A stretch of 64,000 bases of DNA, from assembly GCF_006442965.1 (NCBI RefSeq), contig NZ_VFWX01000003.1, positions 1 through 64,000 of the forward strand. The letters are read 5' to 3'. The position numbers were made by a program, and so were the translations under genes. Within the stretch, counting starts at the first letter, position 1, and the number at the start of each line of letters is the position of its first letter. Under the pieces are notes generated by a model that worked only from the letters and a program-made list of their open reading frames with translations, did not search any database and had not been told where the DNA came from. This stretch comes from Mesorhizobium sp. CU3 (GTDB lineage: Bacteria; Pseudomonadota; Alphaproteobacteria; Rhizobiales; Rhizobiaceae). Shown here piece by piece: positions 27,088 through 37,224 of this stretch.

Positions 27088-28581
27088 ATGCACCTCAAAC
27101 GGCTGTTCCTTGTTGCCATTTGCGCGCTGGCCGCCTTCGCCGCGGCGCCGGCCGTCAGGCAGGCATTGGCCGAGGATGCTGCCAAGCCGGCCGATCCGGG
27201 GCTCTCCGACGTGCTGACGGATCTCTTGCACGGCGTCGAGGGCGAGAACGGGACCTCCGGGCCCGACAAGCGCGTGCCCTTCGGCCGCGAAGAGGTTCAA
27301 TTGTCCTTTGCGCCGCTGGTCAAACAGACCGCGCCGGCGGTGGTCAACGTTTACGCCTCCCAGACCGCCAAGGTAACTTCACCTTTCGAGGGTGATCCCT
27401 TCTTCGAGGAGTTCTTCGGCCGCGCCCAGCCGCGCGCTCAGTCCTCGCTGGGCTCCGGCGTGCTGGTCGATCCGAGCGGCGTGATCGTCACCAACTACCA
27501 TGTCATCAAGGACGCGGACGAGGTGAAGGTGGCGACCGCCGACGGGCGCGAATTCACCTCCAAGGTCATGCTCAAGGACGAGACGCTCGACCTCGCCGTG
27601 CTCAAGATTTCCGCCGACAAGCCGTTCCCGGTGATCGCCATTGGCGATTCCGATGCGCTCGAGGTCGGCGACTTGGTGCTCGCGATCGGCAATCCGTTCG
27701 GCGTCGGCCAGACGACCACCAGCGGTATCGTATCGGCGCTGGCCCGCAGCCATATCGGCGTCTCGGATTCGGGTTATTTCATCCAGACCGATGCCGCCAT
27801 CAATCCCGGCAACTCCGGCGGCGCGCTGATCAACATGGGCGGGCAGTTGGTCGGTATCAACACGGCGATCTATAGCCGCAGCGGCGGCTCGATCGGCATC
27901 GGCTTCGCCATTCCGTCCAACATGGTGCGCGCCTTCGCCGACGCCGCTAAAGCAGGCCTCGACTTCTTCGAGCGCCCCTATATCGGCGCCGAGTTCGAAA
28001 TGGTGACGCCGCAGATCGCCGAATCGCTCGGCATGGAAAAGCCGACCGGCGCGCTGGTCTCGTCGGTCGAAGGTTCCGGCCCGGCCGGCAAGGCCGGCCT
28101 GAAGCCCGGCGACGTCATCCTGTCGCTCAACAACACGCCGGTCGAAAGCATCGAGGCGCTCGACTACCGCATGGCGACGCTGTCGATCGGCACCAAGGCA
28201 ACCTTCGTCGTGCTGAGCAAGGGCCAGCAGGCGACGATGGAGATACCGCTGGAACGCGCTCCCGAGGGCGCCAGGGCGGTCGAGGTGACGCTGCATGGCC
28301 GCAGCCCGTTCTCCGGCGCCAAGGTGGCGGAACTGTCGCCGCGACTTGCCCAGCGGCTTGGCCTGCGCACGGATATCAAGGGCGTAACGGTTGTCGACAT
28401 CAACCGCGACTCGCCGGCCGCCGATTTCGGCTTCCAGCCGGGCGACATCGTGCGCGAGGTAAACGGCACCGCCATCGACAACGCCGCAACGCTGGCGCAA
28501 GTCGCGCAGCAGGACACGCGCTGGTGGCGCTTTACCGTCGAGCGCGGCGGGCAGATACTGCGCCAAGTGTTGCGCTACTGA
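27088..28581 (+). CDS. Do-family periplasmic serine endoprotease (DegP/DegQ-like)
   Basis: A 497-aa exported trypsin-like protease for misfolded envelope proteins. The N-terminal signal peptide covers about residues 1-28 (FLVAICALAAFAAAPAVRQALA). The catalytic triad is H138 (TNYHVI), D168 (ETLDLAVL) and S243 (NPGNSGGAL). Two PDZ domains follow, around residues 280-370 and 400-490. The ATG has GGAGGG eight bases upstream. Whether it is DegP- or DegQ-like cannot be settled by eye. rarA follows 67 bases later, across a decayed repeat remnant. Confidence 0.93.
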   Translation: MHLKRLFLVAICALAAFAAAPAVRQALAEDAAKPADPGLSDVLTDLLHGVEGENGTSGPDKRVPFGREEVQLSFAPLVKQTAPAVVNVYASQTAKVTSPFEGDPFFEEFFGRAQPRAQSSLGSGVLVDPSGVIVTNYHVIKDADEVKVATADGREFTSKVMLKDETLDLAVLKISADKPFPVIAIGDSDALEVGDLVLAIGNPFGVGQTTTSGIVSALARSHIGVSDSGYFIQTDAAINPGNSGGALINMGGQLVGINTAIYSRSGGSIGIGFAIPSNMVRAFADAAKAGLDFFERPYIGAEFEMVTPQIAESLGMEKPTGALVSSVEGSGPAGKAGLKPGDVILSLNNTPVESIEALDYRMATLSIGTKATFVVLSKGQQATMEIPLERAPEGARAVEVTLHGRSPFSGAKVAELSPRLAQRLGLRTDIKGVTVVDINRDSPAADFGFQPGDIVREVNGTAIDNAATLAQVAQQDTRWWRFTVERGGQILRQVLRY

Positions 28582-28648
28582 GGCGGTCTTCCCATTTTCG
28601 GATAAGGTCCCCAAAAAAGCGGGATCGCATTCCAACCAAAAGACTTGC

Positions 28649-29959
28649 ATGGCTGATCTGTTCAGTTCCGATGAACCGGAGAAAGCGCCGCCCGGCCGGC
28701 CGCTTGCAGACCGGCTGCGTCCGAAGAACCTCGGCGAGGTGGTCGGCCAGGAGCATCTGACCGGCCCCGACGGCGCGCTGACCAGGCTGATAGATTCTGG
28801 CTCGCTCGGCTCAATGATCTTCTGGGGCCCGCCCGGCACCGGCAAGACGACCGTGGCGCGGTTGCTCGCCGGCGAGACCGATCTTGCCTTCGAGCAGATT
28901 TCGGCGGTTTTTTCGGGCGTCGCCGATTTGAAGAAAGTGTTCGAAGCGGCAAAGCTGCGCCGCGCCAACGGCCGCCAGACGCTGCTCTTCGTCGACGAGA
29001 TCCATCGCTTCAACCGCGCCCAGCAGGACGGTTTTCTCCCCGTGATGGAAGACGGCACCGTCGTCCTGGTCGGCGCCACCACGGAAAACCCGTCCTTTGA
29101 ACTCAACGCGGCACTTCTGTCTCGCGCCCGCGTGCTCGTGTTCCGCTCGCTCGGCGAGGAAAGCATCGCTAAGCTGCTTCAGCGGGCCGAAGAAACTGAG
29201 GGCAGGGCGCTGCCGCTCGACGATGAAGCCCGTGCCATGCTGATCCGCATGGCCGACGGCGACGGCCGCGCTTCACTCACTTTGGCCGAGGAAGTATGGC
29301 GCGCAGCCAAGAAGGGCGAGGTGTTCGGGCCAGAGGGCCTGCAGCGCATCATCCAGCGCCGCGCGCCGATCTACGACAAGGGCCAGGACGGCCACTACAA
29401 TCTGATCTCGGCGCTGCACAAATCGGTGCGCGGCTCCGACCCGGATGCGGCGCTCTACTATCTAGCCCGGATGTTCGATGCCGGCGAGGATCCGCTCTAT
29501 CTCGGCCGCCGGCTGGTGCGCATGGCGGTGGAGGATATCGGCCTGGCCGATCCGCAGGCGCTGGTCGTCGCCAACGCCGCCAAGGATGCCTACGACTATC
29601 TGGGCTCTCCCGAGGGCGAACTCGCCTTCGCCCAAGCCGCCGTCTATCTCGCCACCGCGCCGAAGTCCAACGCGCTCTACACCGCCTTCAAGGCCGCGAC
29701 CGCGGCCGCCAAGGAGTTCGGCTCGCTGCTGCCGCCGAAACATATCCTCAACGCGCCGACCAAGCTGATGAAGCAGGAAGACTACGGCGCCGGCTATCGC
29801 TACGATCATGACGAACCGGACGCGTTCTCCGGCCAGGACTATTTCCCCGAAAAGATGGGCCGGCAGACGTTCTACGATCCGCCGGAACGTGGCTTCGAAC
29901 GCGATATCCGTAAGCGGCTGGAATATTGGGCAAAGCTGCGCAGCGAACGGAACGGCTGA
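28649..29959 (+). CDS. rarA: Replication-associated recombination protein A (AAA+ ATPase)
   Basis: A 436-aa clamp-loader-like ATPase (MgsA/WRNIP1 family) acting at stalled forks. Walker A GPPGTGKT is at residues 60-67 and Walker B LLFVDEIHR at 112-120; sensor-1 ATTENPSF and the MgsA C-terminal tetramerisation domain follow. The leading motif LADRLRPKNLGEVVGQEHL is typical. The DUF930 gene follows with only one base between its TTG start and the rarA stop. Confidence 0.95.
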   Translation: MADLFSSDEPEKAPPGRPLADRLRPKNLGEVVGQEHLTGPDGALTRLIDSGSLGSMIFWGPPGTGKTTVARLLAGETDLAFEQISAVFSGVADLKKVFEAAKLRRANGRQTLLFVDEIHRFNRAQQDGFLPVMEDGTVVLVGATTENPSFELNAALLSRARVLVFRSLGEESIAKLLQRAEETEGRALPLDDEARAMLIRMADGDGRASLTLAEEVWRAAKKGEVFGPEGLQRIIQRRAPIYDKGQDGHYNLISALHKSVRGSDPDAALYYLARMFDAGEDPLYLGRRLVRMAVEDIGLADPQALVVANAAKDAYDYLGSPEGELAFAQAAVYLATAPKSNALYTAFKAATAAAKEFGSLLPPKHILNAPTKLMKQEDYGAGYRYDHDEPDAFSGQDYFPEKMGRQTFYDPPERGFERDIRKRLEYWAKLRSERNG

Positions 29960-29960
29960 G

Positions 29961-30632
29961 TTGCGCGGCCCGGCGGTCGACGCGCTCCAGTGCGAGATTT
30001 CGCCGTGGGGCATCCCTGCATCGATCGCGCTGCACGCGCTGCTTGCCGTGGCTCTTGCCTTGATGCCGCTGCCCAAGCGTCCGAAGCGGCTGGAGGAAGA
30101 GCGGGTGTCGGTCGATATCCTGACGCCGCAACAGTTCGAGGACTCGACGCGACCGCCACCGGTGATCCAGGCACCAGAACCGCAACCGCCGCCAAAACCT
30201 GCCGAGCCGCAGCAGCCGACTCCCCAGCCAAGCATGATCCGCGCCACCGAAATGCTCTCGGGAAAAACGCTTGCCGACCCGCGTAGCCGCCAGGCGCGCG
30301 CCGATCTGGCCACTTTTGCCTCCGAAGAGCGCATGGTGCAATTGTGCAATCTCGAGGCGCTCGACCAAATTCGCAAATGGAAGGCTGACTTCCAGCCAGA
30401 GCTGGTCGTGCCCTACGCCACCGCCGAGGAGAAGGTCAGGGGCACCTCGATCAAGGCCAATGGCGCTGCCTTTCGCAGCCGCGCGAACTGGTATGGGCTG
30501 AAGTTCGATTGCGAGCTGGCAGGAGACGGCGAAAGCGTCGTCGGCTTCGAATTCCTGGTCGGTGACCCGATCCCGAAAGACAAATGGGACGAGCTCGGTC
30601 TGTCGGCCGGCCGCGGAGTTGAAGTGGAGTGA
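29961..30632 (+). CDS. DUF930 protein with TonB-like membrane anchor and proline-rich linker
   Basis: A 223-aa protein if it starts at the TTG at 29961, one base after the rarA stop. One membrane helix (IPASIALHALLAVALALMPL) is followed by a proline-rich linker (RPPPVIQAPEPQPPPKP) and a C-terminal domain resembling DUF930 of rhizobia. The layout (short cytoplasmic end, helix, Pro-rich stretch, periplasmic domain) recalls TonB, but the end domain differs. No good in-frame ATG occurs before the helix is complete, so TTG is the best start. It is probably co-transcribed with rarA, with no evident functional link. Confidence 0.72.
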   Translation: MRGPAVDALQCEISPWGIPASIALHALLAVALALMPLPKRPKRLEEERVSVDILTPQQFEDSTRPPPVIQAPEPQPPPKPAEPQQPTPQPSMIRATEMLSGKTLADPRSRQARADLATFASEERMVQLCNLEALDQIRKWKADFQPELVVPYATAEEKVRGTSIKANGAAFRSRANWYGLKFDCELAGDGESVVGFEFLVGDPIPKDKWDELGLSAGRGVEVE

Positions 30633-30887
30633 CACACTCCAAATATTCACCGCATGGTTCGTCTGGGAACTGCTCGAACAACCGGACGGCTCGGAGGGCT
30701 ACGAAGGCACCACCGAGCTTTCGCATCGACTGGAAGGTGTTCGAGAACGCGACGCCGATCGGGCTACTTAGCGATGCGACTCGCACCTTGTTATGGGAGA
30801 GGATAGCAAGCCCGGCAACGCGAAGCCAAGCCGCTGGCCGCGCTTGGTGAGGGCCTGCCGCGCCAAGGCGGTGCCGGGATGAGGTCG

Positions 30888-31886
30888 CTAGAGCTCCTCA
30901 TCTACCGTGGCAGGCTTGCCGACATGCAGTTTCGCCGACCAGTCGAACCCTTCCGGCGCGCCAATAGGAGGCCACTTGTCAAGGTAGTAGCAGCCATATT
31001 GCCGCAAATCCGGGAAGACCTCGGCGTTCTGGACCTCGCATTTGCTGAAATCGCAGTCGTGGAAGTGGACGTGTTGTCTGCGACCACGCGCGTTGAAGCC
31101 CGCGACCACGCAGTCTCGAAAGGCCACTTGCTCGAAGCGGCCGAGCCGCAGATCAACCGCGCTCTCCTCGAGCGTGCATTGCTCGAAGCGAACAAAGGTC
31201 TTGCCTTTGACCTCCGGAGCGACCAGTTCGACTCCAAAAAAGTCACCTTCGCGGTAGGCCACCTCCTTCACACCGACGACAAGGTGGAAATGCTCGACGA
31301 GACCTTCATAGGACAGGTTGAGCACGCGATTGGACAGCCGGCCGGTCTGTTGCCAAATCAATGCGAGCGCGTTGATGGCGGCGATCGCTAGGGTTTGATT
31401 GCCGAAGATTTCCTCCTCTCGACCGACGAGATAATCGGCGAGTATGTCCATCGCCTGGATGGCGAACTTGTCATCGGCGCCCTCTCCAACTGCTCGCAAA
31501 GATGCGATGCCGGCCGCGACCTTCGCTGGTTTTTCATGCTCGGCGATCAGCTCAGCTCCCTTCTGGAGGAGCGACGCAAGGTTGTTGCGCTCCGTCGCTG
31601 CGATCTGGTCGGAAAGCTTGTCGATCTGCAGTCTCTGCAACCTCGCTTGCTGGGTCGAGATCAATCCGCGCCACACAACCGTGCAGAATGTGACAAGGGT
31701 CGCGCCGATAGCGGCTGCGGCGCCGGCCATTTGGACGCGACGCAGCATTGCGTCGTCGCCGTCAGCTTGAAGTATCCAGGGAAGGAAAAACAGGCACGCG
31801 ATGGGGGTGATTACTGCGGCGGCGATGGCCAATGCTCGCCACGTCTGCGCGGTTTCCCAAAGATTCTCGTCATTGTGCTCAGCCAT
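30888..31886 (-). CDS. Membrane protein with coiled coil and pentapeptide-like repeat C-terminus
   Basis: A 332-aa protein. Two membrane helices (about residues 13-37 and 48-72) are followed by a probable coiled coil (QARLQRLQIDKLSDQIAATERNN), a helical segment, and a C-terminal stretch from about residue 225 with F/V-x-x-C repeats (FVRFEQCTLEESAVDL, FRDCVVAGFNAR, FHDCDFSKCEVQNAEVF) that look like a right-handed beta-helix of the pentapeptide-repeat type. The ATG follows a weak GGGGGA. I do not recognise a function. Co-directional with the gene at 32007, 120 bases away. Confidence 0.6.
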   Translation of the reverse strand: MAEHNDENLWETAQTWRALAIAAAVITPIACLFFLPWILQADGDDAMLRRVQMAGAAAAIGATLVTFCTVVWRGLISTQQARLQRLQIDKLSDQIAATERNNLASLLQKGAELIAEHEKPAKVAAGIASLRAVGEGADDKFAIQAMDILADYLVGREEEIFGNQTLAIAAINALALIWQQTGRLSNRVLNLSYEGLVEHFHLVVGVKEVAYREGDFFGVELVAPEVKGKTFVRFEQCTLEESAVDLRLGRFEQVAFRDCVVAGFNARGRRQHVHFHDCDFSKCEVQNAEVFPDLRQYGCYYLDKWPPIGAPEGFDWSAKLHVGKPATVDEEL

Positions 31887-32006
31887 ATTGAGCGTTCCCC
31901 CGGCAAACGCATAGCACGGCGGCCCGAAGCTTGGCGAGTGGCGGGCATGACCCCCGCCACGCGGAAACGGCGAGACGGCGATTGCGGTGCAAAAGTGCTG
32001 AACAAT

Positions 32007-32699
32007 CTAATCGGAGAAATTTCCCGGTCCGCTGGTATCCATCCGGTCCAAGATCTTTTCGTCATGGACGGAAGAGCGGCCAGCATAGCCGGTTGTATGA
32101 GAATCGCCGAAGACATCTTCATATTTTATATCGCCGCTAATAGTCAATTGAGTATCTCCTTGCCGAATTTCGATGGCTACTGCAGTATTGATAAATCCAA
32201 GAGCGATTCGATGCTCAAAAACGTCACTCTGTCCTATTGGAGGTATGTTTTCAACCAACCCTTCAATGCTGATTTTTTCATAAATACCTCTATTGTTCAC
32301 CAAGTTTACATCTGCGGTCAATTTGACATTTCTCGCGGGAGTTGCACCCAAATTTCTGAACGTGAGCATCGCGTATCTCTCGGTTTCATTGAGGTCGGCA
32401 TTCTCGAGAAAAACGTATGCGCGCAATTGAGTGCGTGAGGTCTCCCGATCATGCTCCAACGCGCTCTGACCAATATCTGCGCTACGCACAGCTTCCGACG
32501 ATTGACGCCAAAGCATACCGATCGTGCTGGCCGCAGCAATGGCACCTGCCCAACCGCTGAGGGCGCTGAGCCAACCCTGAACAGAACAGTTGTCGGCCAG
32601 GCACCACGTTGGACCAATGGACAGGGCGAGCGCAATTGCAAAGATAGTCAGAAGCCCGATCCAGGCGAGCGCATCGCGCGCGATTCTAATGACCCACAT
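32007..32699 (-). CDS. Two-helix membrane-anchored hypothetical protein
   Basis: A 230-aa protein. Helices at about residues 12-31 (AWIGLLTIFAIALALSIGP) and 43-63 (WLSALSGWAGAIAAASTIGM), with a CLADNCSVQG loop between, and a soluble C-terminal domain rich in beta-type stretches. GC content in sampled lines is about 40%, far below the surrounding genome. GAGGGGG lies seven bases before the ATG. The domain resembles hypothetical membrane proteins common in accessory regions; no function is assigned. Confidence 0.6.
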   Translation of the reverse strand: MWVIRIARDALAWIGLLTIFAIALALSIGPTWCLADNCSVQGWLSALSGWAGAIAAASTIGMLWRQSSEAVRSADIGQSALEHDRETSRTQLRAYVFLENADLNETERYAMLTFRNLGATPARNVKLTADVNLVNNRGIYEKISIEGLVENIPPIGQSDVFEHRIALGFINTAVAIEIRQGDTQLTISGDIKYEDVFGDSHTTGYAGRSSVHDEKILDRMDTSGPGNFSD

Positions 32700-33472
32700 A
32701 ACAATACCCCCTCTCTCTTAAGTAACACTTTGGTATTTGCTTTGGCGAGAGGTCGACCGGGGTGTCTCGCTCTCCCCGCGGCCAAGGGCGAAGCCTGACA
32801 GCGTGAAGGCAAAAAGCGATGGCTGATCCTTCAACCGTGCCCGCTTCGCTGCCGCCCTGCTTCGGCGCCTGGACAGCGTCTCGACCAAGCAGCCGGTGCA
32901 ACCTGGCCGACACTCATCGCCACCATGATTGGCCGCACCAGGAACGTCGAAAACCTGACCATCGGCAGTTTCCCAGCGCCCGGTCTCGCCGACGAAGAGC
33001 GAGATCGTCTCATGGGCCGCGAGACTGTCGCGCATCGCGACATTCAGCGCGCACGCCTTGGCGATAGTCAAATCGTCTCCGCACCCTACCGGTGCAAATT
33101 ACTCAGCGATTTGAAGCTACGGTGCTCGTCGGAATACCGGTAACAAATCCGCCATCGACACAAGTACCAGGTTTGCTCTGGTCGTCGGTGGTCTCACCCC
33201 ACCCCAGTTGGCAGACTTCGATTCGTTCGTCGAGACGCCCAGATCTTCTCCCCAACGCCCGAGCTTGTCGAGTTCTGCATTATCGCACCCTTGGGCTTCT
33301 GGATTTTGCCGTCCGCTTCATTGCCATTGTCCCGACTGTTTATGTCGATCGGCCACAAGGCCTTGCCATGGCATTGTGTGGGAAAACAAAAAATCCTATC
33401 AAGACGCACGGCTGGCGGGGGTCGCCGTGATTTGACTCATGGAACAGGGTCGCGCACCCGCGCGTAGCAAGA
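32700..33472. other. 773-base stretch without a convincing gene
   Basis: A minus-strand open frame at 32718-33071 (TTG start, 117 aa) contains a stretch CRPGCTGC that could bind metal, but it lacks a good ribosome-binding site and its C-terminal half is low-complexity. Everything else is short and unsupported. No direct repeats, tRNA or transposase remnants were seen. Base composition is patchy. Confidence 0.5.
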
Positions 33473-34300
33473 ATGACAAAGCAAACCGTCAAAATCCTTC
33501 GCAAGGCTGCGATCGCAGTCGTGGTTCTCGCTGTAGCCTTCTATTTCATTCCCATCATCACCACGATCTGGGTTGTCTGCGGTCTGATTGACGTCATGCG
33601 CAACGACACCAAGGACCAGAACCTTTTCGAGCGCTATTTCCTCGGCAACGGCCTGTTCACCTGGCTGTTGTCGCCGTTCAACCTGATTGTCGACCTGCTT
33701 TGCTACCGCAATCCCGGCGTCTGGAAGCCAGAACAATTCCCCGAGGATTATCAGCGCGAGATCAACGAGATTCTCGGCGTCTTCAAGGCGCGCAAGGACG
33801 AGATCATTGCCGACATCGACGCCAATTTCGGCGCCGGCCGGCGCGGCATGTATGTCTACCAGTGGTACGGCAAGCACAAGATCGACAACGTCCCGGAATT
33901 CAACAAGGACTACAAATACATCAAGACGATCGCCGTCTCGGTTTTCTCCAAGCGCGAATCGACGTCCTGGCATTTCGGTCCGCTGAGGCTCAGCCTGCGC
34001 ATCCTCTACAATCTGATCCCGGTGCAGGCCGAGATCTTCGTCCAGTGCGGCAGCAAGAAGAACTACTGGTTCGACAATCCGCTGTTCATCTTCGACGACA
34101 CGCTGTTCCACCGCTCGGTCAACGAATATGACGGCCGCCGCTACTGCGTCTTCGTCGACATCATCCGCCCGTCTCCGTTCCCCGGGCTGATCGCGGGTCT
34201 TCTGGCCATCGTCTCGGTCAGTGTCGAGCGTATCAATTCCATCTTCTACAAGAACTGGAAGATGATCGGCTCGTCCAAGCCCAAGGCCGCCGCCAACTAA
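33473..34300 (+). CDS. Aspartyl/asparaginyl beta-hydroxylase-like membrane protein (LpxO-like)
   Basis: A 275-aa protein. An N-terminal membrane helix (about residues 11-40) precedes a soluble domain of the PF05118 type, which contains 2-oxoglutarate/Fe(II) oxygenases such as LpxO of lipid A hydroxylation. Candidate iron ligands are H167 (SWHFGPLRL) and H213 (DDTLFHRSVNEY), with the downstream R in GRRYCVFVDIIRP in place for 2-oxoglutarate. A second hydrophobic stretch near the C-terminus (PGLIAGLLAIVSVS) is unusual. The first-His region is diverged from the canonical one, so the substrate is uncertain. The gene starts outside the low-GC patch and has no clear ribosome-binding site. Confidence 0.68.
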   Translation: MTKQTVKILRKAAIAVVVLAVAFYFIPIITTIWVVCGLIDVMRNDTKDQNLFERYFLGNGLFTWLLSPFNLIVDLLCYRNPGVWKPEQFPEDYQREINEILGVFKARKDEIIADIDANFGAGRRGMYVYQWYGKHKIDNVPEFNKDYKYIKTIAVSVFSKRESTSWHFGPLRLSLRILYNLIPVQAEIFVQCGSKKNYWFDNPLFIFDDTLFHRSVNEYDGRRYCVFVDIIRPSPFPGLIAGLLAIVSVSVERINSIFYKNWKMIGSSKPKAAAN

Positions 34301-34321
34301 TTGGAATGTGGCTCTCGTGAT

Positions 34322-34344
34322 GGTTCGGCACGGCCTGCCGAACC
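34322..34344 (+). terminator. Hairpin after the hydroxylase gene
   Basis: GGTTCGGCA (34322-34330) and TGCCGAACC (34336-34344) form a nine-base-pair perfect stem around CGGCC. There is no T-run, so intrinsic termination would be weak. Confidence 0.4.
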
Positions 34345-34475
34345 ACCGTCGCCTGCCTCTTACACCATCGTCCTATAGCGCCGGCAGATTCCAATCCCTA
34401 AAACTCTCCCATCGGATATATCCTAACGGATATAACGAGGAGCGGAAGGAGGTCCGCTCGCTGGGAGGATAGGAT

Positions 34476-35444
34476 TTGAGCGGACGGCAGGCAGCCGTGC
34501 ATGCGGATTTTGTCCAGGCTTCGATCGCCAGGAGCGATGCGGCCCATTCCGCGCTGGTCGCTTCGTGGCGGCGCTCTCTGCAATTGCATCACCTCGATCC
34601 GGCCGAGCGCAAGGCGCCCAGGCGGCTCACCGAAGCCGAGCTCAGACAGGCGCGCCAGCGCATGGAGGGGATGATCCATGCCGCCGAGGGCAGCCTCAAC
34701 CGTCTCTATCTGGCTGTCGGCGGTGTCGGTTGCTGCGTCATGCTGGCGGACCGCGACGGCATTCCCGTCGAGCGCAGGGGCGCGGTGGCCGACGACGAGA
34801 CCTTCGATGAATGGGGCCTGTGGACCGGCACCGTCTGGAGCGAGGACAGCGAAGGCACCAACGGCATCGGCACCTGCCTTGCCGACCAGCGGCCGCTGAC
34901 CATCCATCGCGACCAGCATTTCTTCACCCGCAACACATTGCTCAGCTGCACGACCGCGCCGGTCTACGACCATGAAGGCAACCTTGCCGCCGCGCTCGAC
35001 GTATCGTCCTGCCGTTCTGACCTCACCGAAGGTTTCGTCCAGCTTATCGCAGTCGCGGTGGGCGACGCGGCGCGGCGGATCGAGGCCGAGAATTTCCGCC
35101 TGGTCTATGCCAACGCCCGCATCCTTCTGGCGCCTGTAGCTGAGCGCAGCGCCGGCGCGCTGATCGCCGTCGACCAGGACGACCTGGTAATCGGCGCGAC
35201 ACGCACGGCGCGGCTGGCGCTGGGCATCACGGGCGAAGCCCTGGCCAAGGGCTTGCTGGCGGCCGATGTCCTCGGCGATCAGGCAAGAGCCGGGGAAGAC
35301 TTGGAGGACGCCGAACGCGGCGCCTTGCAGCGGGCGCTGGCGCGCGCCGGCGGCAATGTCTCGGCGGCGGCCCAGGGCCTCGGCATTTCGCGCGCGACGC
35401 TGCACCGCAAGCTCGCCCGTTTCGGTATCCGCCGGCCGCATTGA
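34476..35444 (+). CDS. GAF-domain regulator with Fis-type HTH, AcoR-like without the sigma-54 ATPase
   Basis: A 322-aa activator or repressor starting at TTG, supported by GGGAGGA six bases before. An N-terminal GAF-like sensor (about residues 60-180) carries the stretch WSEDSEGTNGIGTCLADQRP seen in AcoR-type regulators. The C-terminus holds a Fis-type helix-turn-helix (ALARAGGNVSAAAQGLGISRATLHRKLARFGIRR). The central AAA+ sigma-54-interaction domain is absent. It faces aldehyde dehydrogenase downstream, so a role in alcohol or aldehyde response is likely. An 8-bp direct repeat CGGATATA (34413-34420 and 34427-34434) lies in its leader. Confidence 0.82.
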   Translation: MSGRQAAVHADFVQASIARSDAAHSALVASWRRSLQLHHLDPAERKAPRRLTEAELRQARQRMEGMIHAAEGSLNRLYLAVGGVGCCVMLADRDGIPVERRGAVADDETFDEWGLWTGTVWSEDSEGTNGIGTCLADQRPLTIHRDQHFFTRNTLLSCTTAPVYDHEGNLAAALDVSSCRSDLTEGFVQLIAVAVGDAARRIEAENFRLVYANARILLAPVAERSAGALIAVDQDDLVIGATRTARLALGITGEALAKGLLAADVLGDQARAGEDLEDAERGALQRALARAGGNVSAAAQGLGISRATLHRKLARFGIRRPH

Positions 35445-35453
35445 TTTCGTGAC

Positions 35454-35473
35454 CTGTCGCAGTTCTGCGACAG
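35454..35473. promoter_or_regulatory. Perfect palindrome, probable operator before aldehyde dehydrogenase
   Basis: CTGTCGCAGTTCTGCGACAG is a 9+9 perfect dyad around TT. It lies 9 bases after the regulator stop codon and 103 bases before the aldehyde dehydrogenase start. Placement next to a Fis-type regulator points to that protein as the binder. Confidence 0.55.
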
Positions 35474-35576
35474 TCGCGGACAACGATCGTTTTGCCCAGG
35501 GCTGACAAGCCAGACCCCATCCGCAACTCTTCCTGCCAACGCGCCGCATCCCGCGGCGTGCTTCAGGGAGGATGCG

Positions 35577-37094
<1,518 letters not shown>

Positions 37095-37118
37095 TCCTCC
37101 CAGGGCGAAGGGCCAAGA

Positions 37119-37162
37119 GCGATTCCAGGAAAAGTGTGAATCGGTTTTCCGTCCGGAATTGC
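37119..37162. repeat. Family B palindromic repeat, 44 bp
   Basis: Unit from GCGATTCC to GGAATTGC with AGGAAAAGTGTG and CGGTTTTCCGTCC inside. It lies between aldehyde dehydrogenase and DUF779, within the presumed operon. Confidence 0.88.
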
Positions 37163-37224
37163 GTCAGAGAAGGGAGGGCACGGTTCGCTGTGCCCTCTCG
37201 CCGATTGTGCAAGTGGAGGAATTC

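Noticed and set aside
28592..28640. A further family A repeat between the protease gene and rarA
   Set aside because: Only half of the core (TTTTCGGATAAGGTC) is recognisable and the dyad is lost, so it is at most a decayed remnant.
30633..30887. Possible tRNA or attachment site at the start of the accessory patch
   Set aside because: No cloverleaf, no flanking direct repeat and no integrase gene could be found.
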